From Methylotenera oryzisoli_B (GTDB taxonomy: Bacteria; Pseudomonadota; Gammaproteobacteria; Burkholderiales; Methylophilaceae): a stretch of DNA of 64,000 nucleotides. A model generated the notes under the pieces. That model had not been told where the DNA came from and did not search any database. It was given only the letters and a program-made list of their open reading frames with translations. A program made the position numbers and the translations under genes. Positions within the stretch are counted from its first letter, which is position 1. The number at the start of each line of letters is the position of its first letter. The DNA is taken from assembly GCA_965613685.1 (NCBI GenBank), contig OZ277031.1:1612001-1676000 (forward strand), read 5' to 3'. Positions 42,375 through 50,861 of the stretch are shown here, one piece after another.

Positions 42375-44033
42375 TTGAAAGCACATCTTACCCAATTACT
42401 GGCCACTGCCGCAAAAACTATTGCGCCCGACAGTGCAGATTTAAGCATTTTACTAGAGCGCCCCAAATCAGCCGATCACGGCGATTTTGCCACCAACCTT
42501 GCCTTGGTGCTGGCCAAACCACTAAAACAAAATCCACGTGCCATTGCTACCCAATTGATTGCGGCCTTACCTAGCAGCGACTACATTGCTAAAACCGAAA
42601 TAGCCGGTGCCGGTTTTATTAATTTCTTTTTAAATGCCCAATCCCAGCAACAAGTCGTTAAAACCATCCTAAGCGCAGGCGCACAATACGGTCGTAACGC
42701 GAACGGCCAAAAACAAAAAGTCCAAGTGGAATTTGTCTCGGCCAACCCAACCGGTCCATTGCATGTTGGTCATGGTCGCGGCGCGGCGGTAGGGGATTGC
42801 CTAGCGCGATTACTCGACGCAAACGGTTGGGACGTCACCCGTGAGTTTTATTACAACGACGCCGGTGCGCAAATAGACAACCTCACCATCTCGGTCTTAG
42901 CGCGTTGCAAAGGCATCGCCACCGACGACGCCCGCTTTCCTGAAAACGGCTACCGCGGTGAATACATCGCCGACATAGCGGCCGCCTTTTTGGCGAAACA
43001 AACCGTGGTGGCGGACGACATGCAAGTGACCGCCAGCGGCGACATCAACGACGAAACCGCGGTACGCCATTTTGCCGTGGCCTATTTAAGGCACGAGCAA
43101 GATTTGGATTTAACCGCCTTTCAAATCAAATTCGATGTGTTCTCTTTAGAAAGCGCACTGTATGCCGAGGGCAAAGTTGAGAAAACCGTGCAAGCCCTAA
43201 TTAATAGCGGCCACACCTATGAACAAGACAACGCGCTGTGGTTAAAAACCACTGCTTTTGGCGACGATAAAGACCGGGTCATGCGCAAAAGCGAAGGCGG
43301 CTACACTTACTTTGTGCCCGACGTGGCTTACCATGCCGAAAAATGGCGCCGTGGTTTTGTGCGGGTGATTAACGAGCAAGGTGCCGATCACCACAGCACC
43401 ATCACGCGCGTGCGGGCTGGCTTGCAAGCCTTGAACGCGGGCATTCCTGCCGGCTGGCCGGATTACGTGTTACACCAAATGGTGACGGTAATGCGCGCTG
43501 GCGAAGAAGTGAAGCTGTCAAAACGTGCCGGTAGCTACGTGACCTTACGCGACCTAATAGAAGAAGTGGGTTGCGATGCTACACGCTATTTCTTGGCGGC
43601 GCGGCGCTCGGATTCGCAATTGGTGTTTGATATCGATTTAGCCCGTGCCCAAACTAACGACAACCCGGTGTTTTACATCCAGTACGCGCACGCGCGTATT
43701 TGCAGCGTGTTAACGCAATGGGGTGGCAAGCAGGCCGATTTGCAGCAGGCCGACTTAAGCCCGCTCACGCAGGCGCATGAAATTGCCTTGATGCAAAGAC
43801 TAAGCAGCTACCCTGAAACAGTGGCCGATGCGGCAAGCGATTTAGCCCCCCACACCATCGCTAATTATCTAAAAGAATTGGCCAGTGAATTGCACAGCTA
43901 TTACAACGAATATAAGTTTTTAATTGAAGATGAAGCAGTTAAAATAGCCCGCTTAAGTTTAATTGCGGCGACCCAACAAGTGCTTAAAAATGGCTTGTAT
44001 TTACTTGGCGTCAGCGCCCCAGAAAAGATGTAA
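42375..44033 (+). CDS. argS: Arginyl-tRNA synthetase
   Basis: Charges tRNA-Arg. 552 residues: ArgS N-terminal Add-1 domain, EFVSANPTGPLHVGHGRGA (HIGH-type motif as HVGH), VKLSKRAGSYVTL in place of KMSKS, and the C-terminal anticodon-binding DALR domain. Start is TTG 42375, the only one that keeps the KAHLTQLL N-terminus. Followed 12 bp later by a SPOR gene. Confidence 0.98.
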   Translation: MKAHLTQLLATAAKTIAPDSADLSILLERPKSADHGDFATNLALVLAKPLKQNPRAIATQLIAALPSSDYIAKTEIAGAGFINFFLNAQSQQQVVKTILSAGAQYGRNANGQKQKVQVEFVSANPTGPLHVGHGRGAAVGDCLARLLDANGWDVTREFYYNDAGAQIDNLTISVLARCKGIATDDARFPENGYRGEYIADIAAAFLAKQTVVADDMQVTASGDINDETAVRHFAVAYLRHEQDLDLTAFQIKFDVFSLESALYAEGKVEKTVQALINSGHTYEQDNALWLKTTAFGDDKDRVMRKSEGGYTYFVPDVAYHAEKWRRGFVRVINEQGADHHSTITRVRAGLQALNAGIPAGWPDYVLHQMVTVMRAGEEVKLSKRAGSYVTLRDLIEEVGCDATRYFLAARRSDSQLVFDIDLARAQTNDNPVFYIQYAHARICSVLTQWGGKQADLQQADLSPLTQAHEIALMQRLSSYPETVADAASDLAPHTIANYLKELASELHSYYNEYKFLIEDEAVKIARLSLIAATQQVLKNGLYLLGVSAPEKM

Positions 44034-44045
44034 GGATTAAAGTGA

Positions 44046-44663
44046 ATGATGAGTAGAGATTACAAACCCAGCCCCGAGCGTTCAAAAAATACCAGCAAAG
44101 GCAACCCGCTTTTTACTGGATTGCTGATAGGCATACTCATGGGTGTAGCGGCTTCATTAGGCGTGGTCATGTTTATTAAAGGCGGTGAAAGCCCTTTTGC
44201 TCAACAAACCAGCAACGAAATCACCAAATCCGTGTCTGAGAAAATGCAAGACCAAGCCATAGCGGATCAGGCCAATGTCGATGCAACGGCTGAAGCCAGC
44301 CCCGATGGCACACAAAATCGTTTCGATTTTTACACCATATTGCCTGGCAGTGAGAGCAAAGTAAGCGCAGAAGAAGAAATTAAAATTAAGGATGACGCAC
44401 CGGAACCGGCACTGCAAATTAGTTATTACTTGCAAGTCGGCGCTTTTCAAACCGGCGAGGAAGCCGACAACATGAAAGCAAAATTAGCCTTGCAAGGTTT
44501 TGAAGCCGTGGTGCAAACGGCGACCACTGCGGACAAAGCCATATGGCATCGCGTGCGGGTTGGGCCACTGACGAATTTAGATCAAATCAATAAAACAAAA
44601 AATGATTTGCTTAAAAATGGCTTCAAAGCCGATTTAATTAAAGTGAATCTGGATAACCAATAA
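44046..44663 (+). CDS. SPOR domain protein (FtsN-like)
   Basis: 205 residues: short basic cytoplasmic N-terminus, one membrane helix (LLIGILMGVAASLGVVMFI, about 25-43), a flexible periplasmic linker, and a C-terminal SPOR domain (YYLQVGAFQTGEEAD ... VRVGPLT) that binds denuded septal peptidoglycan. The plan is that of FtsN-type cell division proteins. Two ATG codons in tandem (44046, 44049) are possible starts. Between argS and dsbA, as in many betaproteobacteria. Confidence 0.92.
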   Translation: MMSRDYKPSPERSKNTSKGNPLFTGLLIGILMGVAASLGVVMFIKGGESPFAQQTSNEITKSVSEKMQDQAIADQANVDATAEASPDGTQNRFDFYTILPGSESKVSAEEEIKIKDDAPEPALQISYYLQVGAFQTGEEADNMKAKLALQGFEAVVQTATTADKAIWHRVRVGPLTNLDQINKTKNDLLKNGFKADLIKVNLDNQ

Positions 44664-44705
44664 TACGACGTAGCAAAATTTAGACTCAGGAAAAGGAATC
44701 AAATC

Positions 44706-45347
44706 ATGAAAAAATTGTTGAGCGCATTGCTGTTTTTAGCCTCCTTCCAAGTGTTGGCAGCCGACCCACAAATCGGCAGGGAATTTGATAAAACCCTGCA
44801 GATCATCCCTACCGACAACCCCAGTAAAATTGAAGTGACCGAGGTATTTTGGTACGGCTGCATCCATTGCTACCAAATGGACCCCTTGCTGAACGACTGG
44901 GTAAAAAAATTACCTGCGGACGTCACGTTTAGACGCATGCCTGGTTTACCCCAACCTACTTGGGCGCCTATGGCAAAAGCCTTTTATGCCATGGAAGACC
45001 TAAAGCTAACGGACAAATTACACGGCGCATTGTTTGATGCCGTCAACAAAGAGAAATCGCTTAATCCTACTAATGAAGCCGCAGCGATAGATTGGATCAC
45101 TAAGAAAAGTGGTTTGGATAAAGCCAAGGTAGAAGCCTCATTTAAATCGTTCTCTATGAACAGCAAGCTTAACCAAGCTGCCCAATATTTTCGGGCAACC
45201 GGCGCAACCGGCGTACCTAGCTTAATCATAGACGGTCGCTTTATTACCTCCAGCACCATGGCCGGTGGTAACCCTGCGGCGCTTAAAACAGCCGATTACA
45301 TCATCAATAATTTACGTGCGGACAAGGCCAACGCCGTAAAAAAATAA
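44706..45347 (+). CDS. dsbA: Thiol:disulfide interchange protein DsbA
   Basis: Periplasmic oxidase that makes disulfides. 213 residues with a signal peptide (ends VLAA) and thioredoxin fold; the active site reads CIHC in FWYGCIHCYQM (E. coli has CPHC), and the cis-Pro loop is TGVPSLII. The dipeptide IH may change redox potential. GGAAAAGG-like ribosome site before ATG 44706. Terminator at 45365. Confidence 0.95.
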   Translation: MKKLLSALLFLASFQVLAADPQIGREFDKTLQIIPTDNPSKIEVTEVFWYGCIHCYQMDPLLNDWVKKLPADVTFRRMPGLPQPTWAPMAKAFYAMEDLKLTDKLHGALFDAVNKEKSLNPTNEAAAIDWITKKSGLDKAKVEASFKSFSMNSKLNQAAQYFRATGATGVPSLIIDGRFITSSTMAGGNPAALKTADYIINNLRADKANAVKK

Positions 45348-45364
45348 GCGCATGGTAGGCAATT

Positions 45365-45401
45365 AAAACCGTTTTTACCTAGGCGTAAAAACGGTTTTTT
45401 T
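45365..45401 (+). terminator. Intrinsic terminator after dsbA
   Basis: AAAACCGTTTTTAC (45365-45378), loop CTAGGC, GTAAAAACGGTTTT (45385-45398) and T tail: a perfect 14-bp stem. It closes argS-SPOR-dsbA. Confidence 0.9.
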
Positions 45402-45451
45402 ATGGCCATGTTTAATGAAATCGGCTTTATATTTTTAAAAGGCAGACACGC

Positions 45452-46243
45452 ATGAATGTATTTATTACCGGCGCATCCAGTGGCATCGGTGCCGCACTAG
45501 CAAGCGCTTACGTTAGCCAGTATAAAAATGAAGAATTGAATATAGGCTTAGTTGCTAGACGTAGTGAGCACTTACAAAATTTAAAAGTATTGCTAGAAGC
45601 GCAGCCCAATATACGCTGTCATAGCTACCCATTGGATGTGCGCGACCAACAGGCCTTGGCCCTAGCAGCCGGCGATTTCATTGAGCGTGCGGGTGCGCCA
45701 GATGTGCTAATCGCTTGTGCCGGTGTAAGCCGCGGCACCTTAACCGAACACCAGGAAGACATCGCCGCTTTTCAGGCAGTGATGGACATCAATGTGATGG
45801 GCATGGTGCACACCTTTCAACCCTTCATCACGGCCATGCGCGAAGCCGGTGGCGGACAGTTAGTGGGCATAGCCAGTGTCGCTGGCATACGAGGCTTACC
45901 CGGTGCCGGCGCATACAGCGCCAGTAAAGCGGCCGCCATCAGTTACTTGGAAAGCTTGCGGGTAGAAATGGCCCCTAGCAATATCGCCGTCACCACCATC
46001 GCGCCTGGCTACATCCGCACACCAATGACGGATGTGAACACCTACAGCATGCCTTTTTTAATGGATGCCGATGTCGCAGCACAAAAGTTTATAAAAGCCA
46101 TAGCAGGCAAACGGCGCTTTGTTGTGATTCCATGGCAAATGGGCTGGCTAGGCCGAATAATGAAATTCATCCCGCCAGTAATATGGGATTGGGCCATGAA
46201 AAAAGCCCCGTATAAACCGAGGCTGGATTGGGATTGGTTGTAG
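45452..46243 (+). CDS. SDR family NAD(P)-dependent oxidoreductase
   Basis: 263 residues of the classical short-chain dehydrogenase fold: TGASSGIGAALA (residues 6-17), ACAGVSRG (NNAG position), catalytic Ser in GIASVAG, Tyr/Lys in YSASKAA, and APGYIRTPM. Preference for NADP(H) is suggested by VARRSEHL after strand 2. C-terminal hydrophobic helices (GWLGRIMKFIPPVIWDWAMK) suggest membrane association. Substrate unknown. Confidence 0.92.
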   Translation: MNVFITGASSGIGAALASAYVSQYKNEELNIGLVARRSEHLQNLKVLLEAQPNIRCHSYPLDVRDQQALALAAGDFIERAGAPDVLIACAGVSRGTLTEHQEDIAAFQAVMDINVMGMVHTFQPFITAMREAGGGQLVGIASVAGIRGLPGAGAYSASKAAAISYLESLRVEMAPSNIAVTTIAPGYIRTPMTDVNTYSMPFLMDADVAAQKFIKAIAGKRRFVVIPWQMGWLGRIMKFIPPVIWDWAMKKAPYKPRLDWDWL

Positions 46244-46390
46244 TGTACTAAAACCCGTTTCACCACGGAGGCACAGAGAAGGTCAAAAACTTGAACGTAG
46301 GTCGGGATTTATCCCGACAAGCACCATTTTTATCGGCCTTAACGCCGACCTACAAAATCGTGATTTTCTCTGTGGTTAAGATTGGGCATT
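46244..46390 (+). other. Non-coding DNA with a REP-like palindromic element
   Basis: Contains the palindrome described at 46297-46353 and a segment similar to ACCACGGAGGCACAGAGA, a common repetitive phrase of betaproteobacterial intergenic DNA. No gene. Confidence 0.5.
46297..46353 (+). repeat. REP-like inverted repeat
   Basis: Begins GTAGGTCGGGATTTATCCC and ends CCGACCTAC: outer arms GTAGGTCGG/CCGACCTAC are perfect complements, with an inner hairpin GTCGGGAT/ATCCCGAC. This is the look of REP/RAYT-mobilised elements. No RAYT gene is in the window. Confidence 0.7.
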
Positions 46391-46680
46391 TATCGGGTAA
46401 TGGGTTTGTAGCGCAAACGTTTCGGTTTAGCGCCTTTGGCGCCGCACTTGCCGCAGCTCTTTGCGGCATAGTGACGGCGGACATGCCCGCACGGGTACAG
46501 AAGGCGTTCTGATTTAACTTGAGCTTTTTACTAACTATCGGGTAATCGGTTTGTAGCGCAAACGTTTCGGTTTAGCGCCTTTGGCGCCGCACTTGCCGCA
46601 GCTCTTTGCGGCATAGTGACGGCGGACATGCCCGCACGGGTACAGAAGGCGTTCTGATTTAACTTGAGCTTTTTACTCAC
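46391..46680 (-). repeat. Two 145-bp tandem repeats carrying a copy of the ettA 3' end
   Basis: Unit 1 46391-46535 and unit 2 46536-46680 are nearly identical; the first ~42 bp match 46681-46722, the end of ettA. Read on the minus strand in one frame each unit codes a Cys-rich stretch (YPCGHVRRHY, SCGKCG) joined to PKRLRYKPITR-stop, the same tail as EttA. That frame has no start codon of the usual type. It looks like a duplication that caught the ettA end. Confidence 0.9.
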
Positions 46681-48344
46681 TACCGAGTAATGGGTTTGTA
46701 GCGCAAACGTTTCGGTTTAGCGCCTTCTTCACCCAAGCGTTTGCGTTTATCGGCTTCGTATTCTTGGTAATTGCCGTTAAAGAAGGTCCACTGTGAATCG
46801 CCTTCTGCGGCCAAAATATGCGTGGCAATGCGATCCAAGAACCACCTGTCATGCGATATCACCAGCACGCATCCAGCAAACTCCAACAAGGCATCTTCTA
46901 GCGCACGCAAGGTTTCCACGTCCAAGTCATTGGATGGCTCATCGAGCAACAAGACATTGCCACCAGAAATAAGGGTTTTGGCCAGATGCAAACGGCCACG
47001 CTCACCACCGGAAAGTTGCCCAACGATTTTTTGTTGGTCGCCGCCTTTAAAATTAAAGCGGCCTATGTAGGCGCGCGATGGCGTCTCATAACGACCGACC
47101 GTTAAGATGTCTGAGCCTCCGGATATTTCATCGAACACGGTTTTAGCATCGCTTAAAGCATCGCGACTTTGATCGACGTAAGCCATTTTTACCGTGCTGC
47201 CTATTTTCACTTCGCCGCTGTCTGGCTGCTCTTTACCGGTAATCATTTTAAACAAGGTGGATTTACCCGCACCGTTAGGGCCTATGATGCCGACAATGGC
47301 ACCGGCTGGCACGCTAAAACTCAGGTTGTCCAACAACAATCGGTCTTTAAAGGCTTTACTTACGCCATTGAATTCGATGACTTGGTCACCCAAACGCTCG
47401 CCCGCAGGAATGAAAATCTCCTGTGTTTCATTGCGTTTTTGGTATTCCGCATTGGCCATTTCTTCATAACGGGCTAAGCGTGACTTACTCTTGGCTTGTC
47501 GCGCTTTAGGATTTTGGCGCACCCATTCCAACTCGGTATTAAGGGCTTTACGACGGGACGATTCTTGCGATTCTTCCAAGGCCAAACGCGCTTGTTTTTG
47601 ATCCAACCAACTCGAGTAATTGCCTTTCCAGGGGATGCCGTGGCCACGGTCTAATTCCAATATCCATTCGGCCGCGTTATCCAAGAAATACCTATCGTGC
47701 GTCACCGCCACCACCGTGCCTGGAAAGCGCACTAAGAATTGTTCTAGCCATTCCACCGATTCGGCATCCAAATGGTTGGTGGGCTCATCCAACAACAACA
47801 TATCGGGTTTAGACAGCAGCAGTTTGCACAAGGCCACACGGCGTTTCTCACCGCCGGATAAGGGGCCTATTTTTGCGTCCCAAGGCGGTAAACGCAGGGC
47901 ATCGGCGGCAATATCGAGTTGCGTACTTAAGTCGCTACCACTGGCAGCAATGATGTTTTCCCACTTGGCTTGCTCTTCCGCGAGCTTATCAAAATCGGCA
48001 TCCGGTTCGGCATAGGCCGCGTACACCGCTTCTAGCTTGCCCTGTGCTTCCATCACCTCGCCCATGCCCGACTCCACTTCTTCACGCACGGTTTTATCGG
48101 CATCCAATTGCGGCTCTTGCGGCAAATAGCCTATGGTCATATTCGGCTGCCATTGCACCTCTCCCTCAAACTCTTTATCCACCCCGGCCATAATGCGCAA
48201 CACGGTGGATTTACCCGAGCCGTTTAAACCAAGCAAACCTATCTTAGCGCCAGGAAAAAAAGACAAGGAAATGTCTTTGATGATGGTCTTTTTGGGCGGG
48301 ACTATTTTGCTCACACGGAGCATGGACATTACGTATTGAGCCAT
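46680..48344 (-). CDS. ettA: Energy-dependent translational throttle protein EttA
   Basis: ABC-F ATPase that binds the ribosomal E site and gates the first peptide bond according to ATP/ADP. 554 residues with two ABC domains: Walker A GLNGSGKST and GPNGAGKST, signatures LSGGEKRR and LSGGERGR, Walker B LLLDEPTNHLD and LLLDEPSNDLD, and the linker arm (YSSWLDQKQARLALEE). Ends KPKRLRYKPITR. Its 3' end lies at the tandem repeat above. Confidence 0.97.
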   Translation of the reverse strand: MAQYVMSMLRVSKIVPPKKTIIKDISLSFFPGAKIGLLGLNGSGKSTVLRIMAGVDKEFEGEVQWQPNMTIGYLPQEPQLDADKTVREEVESGMGEVMEAQGKLEAVYAAYAEPDADFDKLAEEQAKWENIIAASGSDLSTQLDIAADALRLPPWDAKIGPLSGGEKRRVALCKLLLSKPDMLLLDEPTNHLDAESVEWLEQFLVRFPGTVVAVTHDRYFLDNAAEWILELDRGHGIPWKGNYSSWLDQKQARLALEESQESSRRKALNTELEWVRQNPKARQAKSKSRLARYEEMANAEYQKRNETQEIFIPAGERLGDQVIEFNGVSKAFKDRLLLDNLSFSVPAGAIVGIIGPNGAGKSTLFKMITGKEQPDSGEVKIGSTVKMAYVDQSRDALSDAKTVFDEISGGSDILTVGRYETPSRAYIGRFNFKGGDQQKIVGQLSGGERGRLHLAKTLISGGNVLLLDEPSNDLDVETLRALEDALLEFAGCVLVISHDRWFLDRIATHILAAEGDSQWTFFNGNYQEYEADKRKRLGEEGAKPKRLRYKPITR

Positions 48345-48473
48345 GGTATTTTTGTGTTAATTTAAAAAATGACAGCTTAACAGAAAGCCAGCTGACGTGC
48401 TCATCGCCCATAATGGGCCGCATGCGAAAGCGACAAACTGGGTATAATGCGGCAACCACAATAGGCGCGCGCT

Positions 48474-49019
48474 ATGGCAATCAAATCCACTATTTATAAA
48501 ATCGATCTGCAAGTCTCCGACATGGATCGCCATTATTACCAGCAACACAATTTAACGCTGGCCAAACACCCGTCCGAAACCGATGAGCGGGTCATGGTCA
48601 GGCTGCTGGCGTTTGCCCTTTACGCTAACGAGGCCTTGATTTTTGGTAAGGGCTTAAGTGACGAAGAGGAACCGGATTTATGGCAAAAAGACCTGACCGG
48701 TGCGATAGATTTATGGATAGACGTGGGCTTGCCATCTGAACGCGACATACGCAAAGCGGCAGGGCGGTCAAAGCAAGTGGTGGTGGTGCTATACGGCGGG
48801 CGCGTGGCCGATATGTGGTGGGCCAGCAACAGCAAGGCCTTACTCAAAACCAACAACCTAACGGTGATTAATTTACCCGAAACCAAAGAGCTGGCCGCCA
48901 TCGCTCAAAGAGGATTAAACATCAGCTGCACTCTTCAAGACGGTCAAATCATGCTAGGCCATGACGATGGCAGTTTGGATATCGTGCCGGTGATACTGAA
49001 GTCCGCTAGTAGCTACTAA
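48474..49019 (+). CDS. yaeQ: YaeQ family protein
   Basis: 181 residues with the full YaeQ pattern: MAIKSTIYKIDLQVSDMDR, HPSETDERVMVRLLAFAL, GLSDEEEPDLWQKDLTG and IDVGLPSERDIRKA. The fold is PD-(D/E)XK-like, with conserved Glu/Asp/Lys, but a nuclease activity has not been settled. E. coli YaeQ was linked to RfaH suppression. Divergent from ettA, convergent with glmS. Confidence 0.95.
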   Translation: MAIKSTIYKIDLQVSDMDRHYYQQHNLTLAKHPSETDERVMVRLLAFALYANEALIFGKGLSDEEEPDLWQKDLTGAIDLWIDVGLPSERDIRKAAGRSKQVVVVLYGGRVADMWWASNSKALLKTNNLTVINLPETKELAAIAQRGLNISCTLQDGQIMLGHDDGSLDIVPVILKSASSY

Positions 49020-49022
49020 ACG

Positions 49023-50852
49023 CTATTCGACGGTCACGCTCTTAGCCAGGTTTCTTGGTTTGTCGACGTCGGTGCCTTTTAACAAAGCCGCATGGTAGGC
49101 CAAAATTTGCACGGGGATGGTGTGCAAAATAGGCGAGAGCAGGCCGACATGGCGCGGTGTGCGTATGACGTGCACCCCGGCAGATTCAACAAAATGGCTG
49201 TCGGCGTCGGCGAACACAAACAGTTCACCGCCTCGCGCGTGCACCTCTTGCATATTCGATTTTACTTTTTCTAGCAAATCGTCATTGGGTGCAATCACCA
49301 CCACCGGCATGCTGCTGTCTACCAAGGCCAATGGACCGTGTTTGAGTTCACCGGCAGGGTAGGCCTCGGCATGGATATAGGAGATTTCCTTGAGCTTTAG
49401 CGCCCCCTCCAACGCGATGGGGTAATGTATGCCACGGCCTAAAAACAAAGCATGCTGTTTATCGGCAAAGCGTTTGGCCCATTCGCGAATCTGCGGCTCT
49501 AAATTTAAGGCGTGTTGCACGCTGCCGGCTAATTGGCGCAATGCGCTTAAATGGGTTTGCTCGGCTTGCCTATCGAGCAGACCGCGTTGCTTGGCTAAGG
49601 TGGCGGCCAAAGTAAAGAGGGCCACCAACTGCGTGGTGAAGGCTTTGGTGGAGGCCACGCCAATTTCCGCGCCGGCACGGGTATAAAAAACCAATTGCGA
49701 TGCGCGTGGTATGGCACTTTCCTGCACGTTGCAAATGGCTAGCGTTAAATTTTGGCCTAAGGATTTGGCGTGCTTTAAGGCTTCCATGGTGTCCAGGGTT
49801 TCACCGGACTGGGAAATGGTCACGATCAACTGCTTGGGGTTAGGTACGGATACGCGGTAGCGGTATTCACTGGCAATTTCCACGTTGGTGGGCAATTTGG
49901 CCAAGCTCTCTAACCAATATTTAGCGGTCAATGCCGCGTAGTAACTGGTGCCGGCGGCCAAAATAAGTATGCTGTCGATCTGCTGAAAAACCGCTTCGGC
50001 CTGATCGCCAAACAAGGCAGCAGAGAATTGATTGTCGTCTATTAAGGCCTCTATGGTATCGGTCAGGGCGCGGGGTTGCTCGTGTATTTCTTTTTGCATG
50101 AAGTGCGCATAAGGGCCCAATTCCATGCTGGCCAGGGAGACGTCGCTTAAATGCACTTTACGTTGCACCGCTAGTCCATCGCGACCAAGTATGGCTACAC
50201 CGTCTAGTCGTATATCCGCCACGTCACCGTCTTCCAAATAAATCACTTTGCGGGTAACGGATAACACCGCCGACACATCGGATGCGATGAAATTTTCACC
50301 CTCGCCCAAGCCTATTAACAACGGGCAACCTAAACGCGCGGTAATCATGTGCTCGGGTTCTTTTACCGATACCACGCTAATGGCAAACGCACCGGTGAGC
50401 TCGGCCACGGCTTTTTGCGTAGCGGCTAACAAGCTTAAGCTTTGATGGTAATAATGAATTAAATGCGCGATTACTTCGGTGTCGGTTTGCGAGCTGAATT
50501 CGTAACCCAAGGTTTTTAATCGAGCGCGCTGTTGATCGTGGTTTTCTATGATGCCGTTATGCACCACGGCAATTTGCTCTTTTGATACGTGCGGATGGGC
50601 ATTGCTTTCTGTCACGCCACCGTGCGTGGCCCAGCGGGTATGGCCTATGCCGACGTGGCCAGTTATTTTTGTGGCTTCGGCTTTCTCGGTCATGGCAGCG
50701 ACACGGCCAACGGCACGCACGCGCTCTATACCATGGCTATTTAGCACGGCTATACCGGCCGAATCGTAGCCGCGGTATTCAAGCCGACTTAAGCCTTCAA
50801 TTAAGGTGGGTACGACGCTTCTGTTTGCTACTGCACCTACAATGCCACACAT
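49023..50852 (-). CDS. glmS: Glutamine-fructose-6-phosphate aminotransferase
   Basis: Makes glucosamine-6-phosphate for peptidoglycan and LPS. 609 residues: N-terminal nucleophile Cys2 in MCGIVGAV, glutaminase HTRWATHG, two SIS domains (AAGTSYYAAL, SQSGETLDTMEAL, GRGIHYPIALEGALKLKE) and C-terminal KSVTVE. Starts 9 bp after glmU's stop. No glmS ribozyme is expected or seen; in Gram-negatives control is by sRNA. Confidence 0.98.
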   Translation of the reverse strand: MCGIVGAVANRSVVPTLIEGLSRLEYRGYDSAGIAVLNSHGIERVRAVGRVAAMTEKAEATKITGHVGIGHTRWATHGGVTESNAHPHVSKEQIAVVHNGIIENHDQQRARLKTLGYEFSSQTDTEVIAHLIHYYHQSLSLLAATQKAVAELTGAFAISVVSVKEPEHMITARLGCPLLIGLGEGENFIASDVSAVLSVTRKVIYLEDGDVADIRLDGVAILGRDGLAVQRKVHLSDVSLASMELGPYAHFMQKEIHEQPRALTDTIEALIDDNQFSAALFGDQAEAVFQQIDSILILAAGTSYYAALTAKYWLESLAKLPTNVEIASEYRYRVSVPNPKQLIVTISQSGETLDTMEALKHAKSLGQNLTLAICNVQESAIPRASQLVFYTRAGAEIGVASTKAFTTQLVALFTLAATLAKQRGLLDRQAEQTHLSALRQLAGSVQHALNLEPQIREWAKRFADKQHALFLGRGIHYPIALEGALKLKEISYIHAEAYPAGELKHGPLALVDSSMPVVVIAPNDDLLEKVKSNMQEVHARGGELFVFADADSHFVESAGVHVIRTPRHVGLLSPILHTIPVQILAYHAALLKGTDVDKPRNLAKSVTVE

Positions 50853-50861
50853 GGGTTATCT

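Noticed and set aside
46291..46512. A 73-codon plus-strand open frame.
   Set aside because: It runs through the palindrome and the repeat unit, has no ribosome site and no protein-like pattern.
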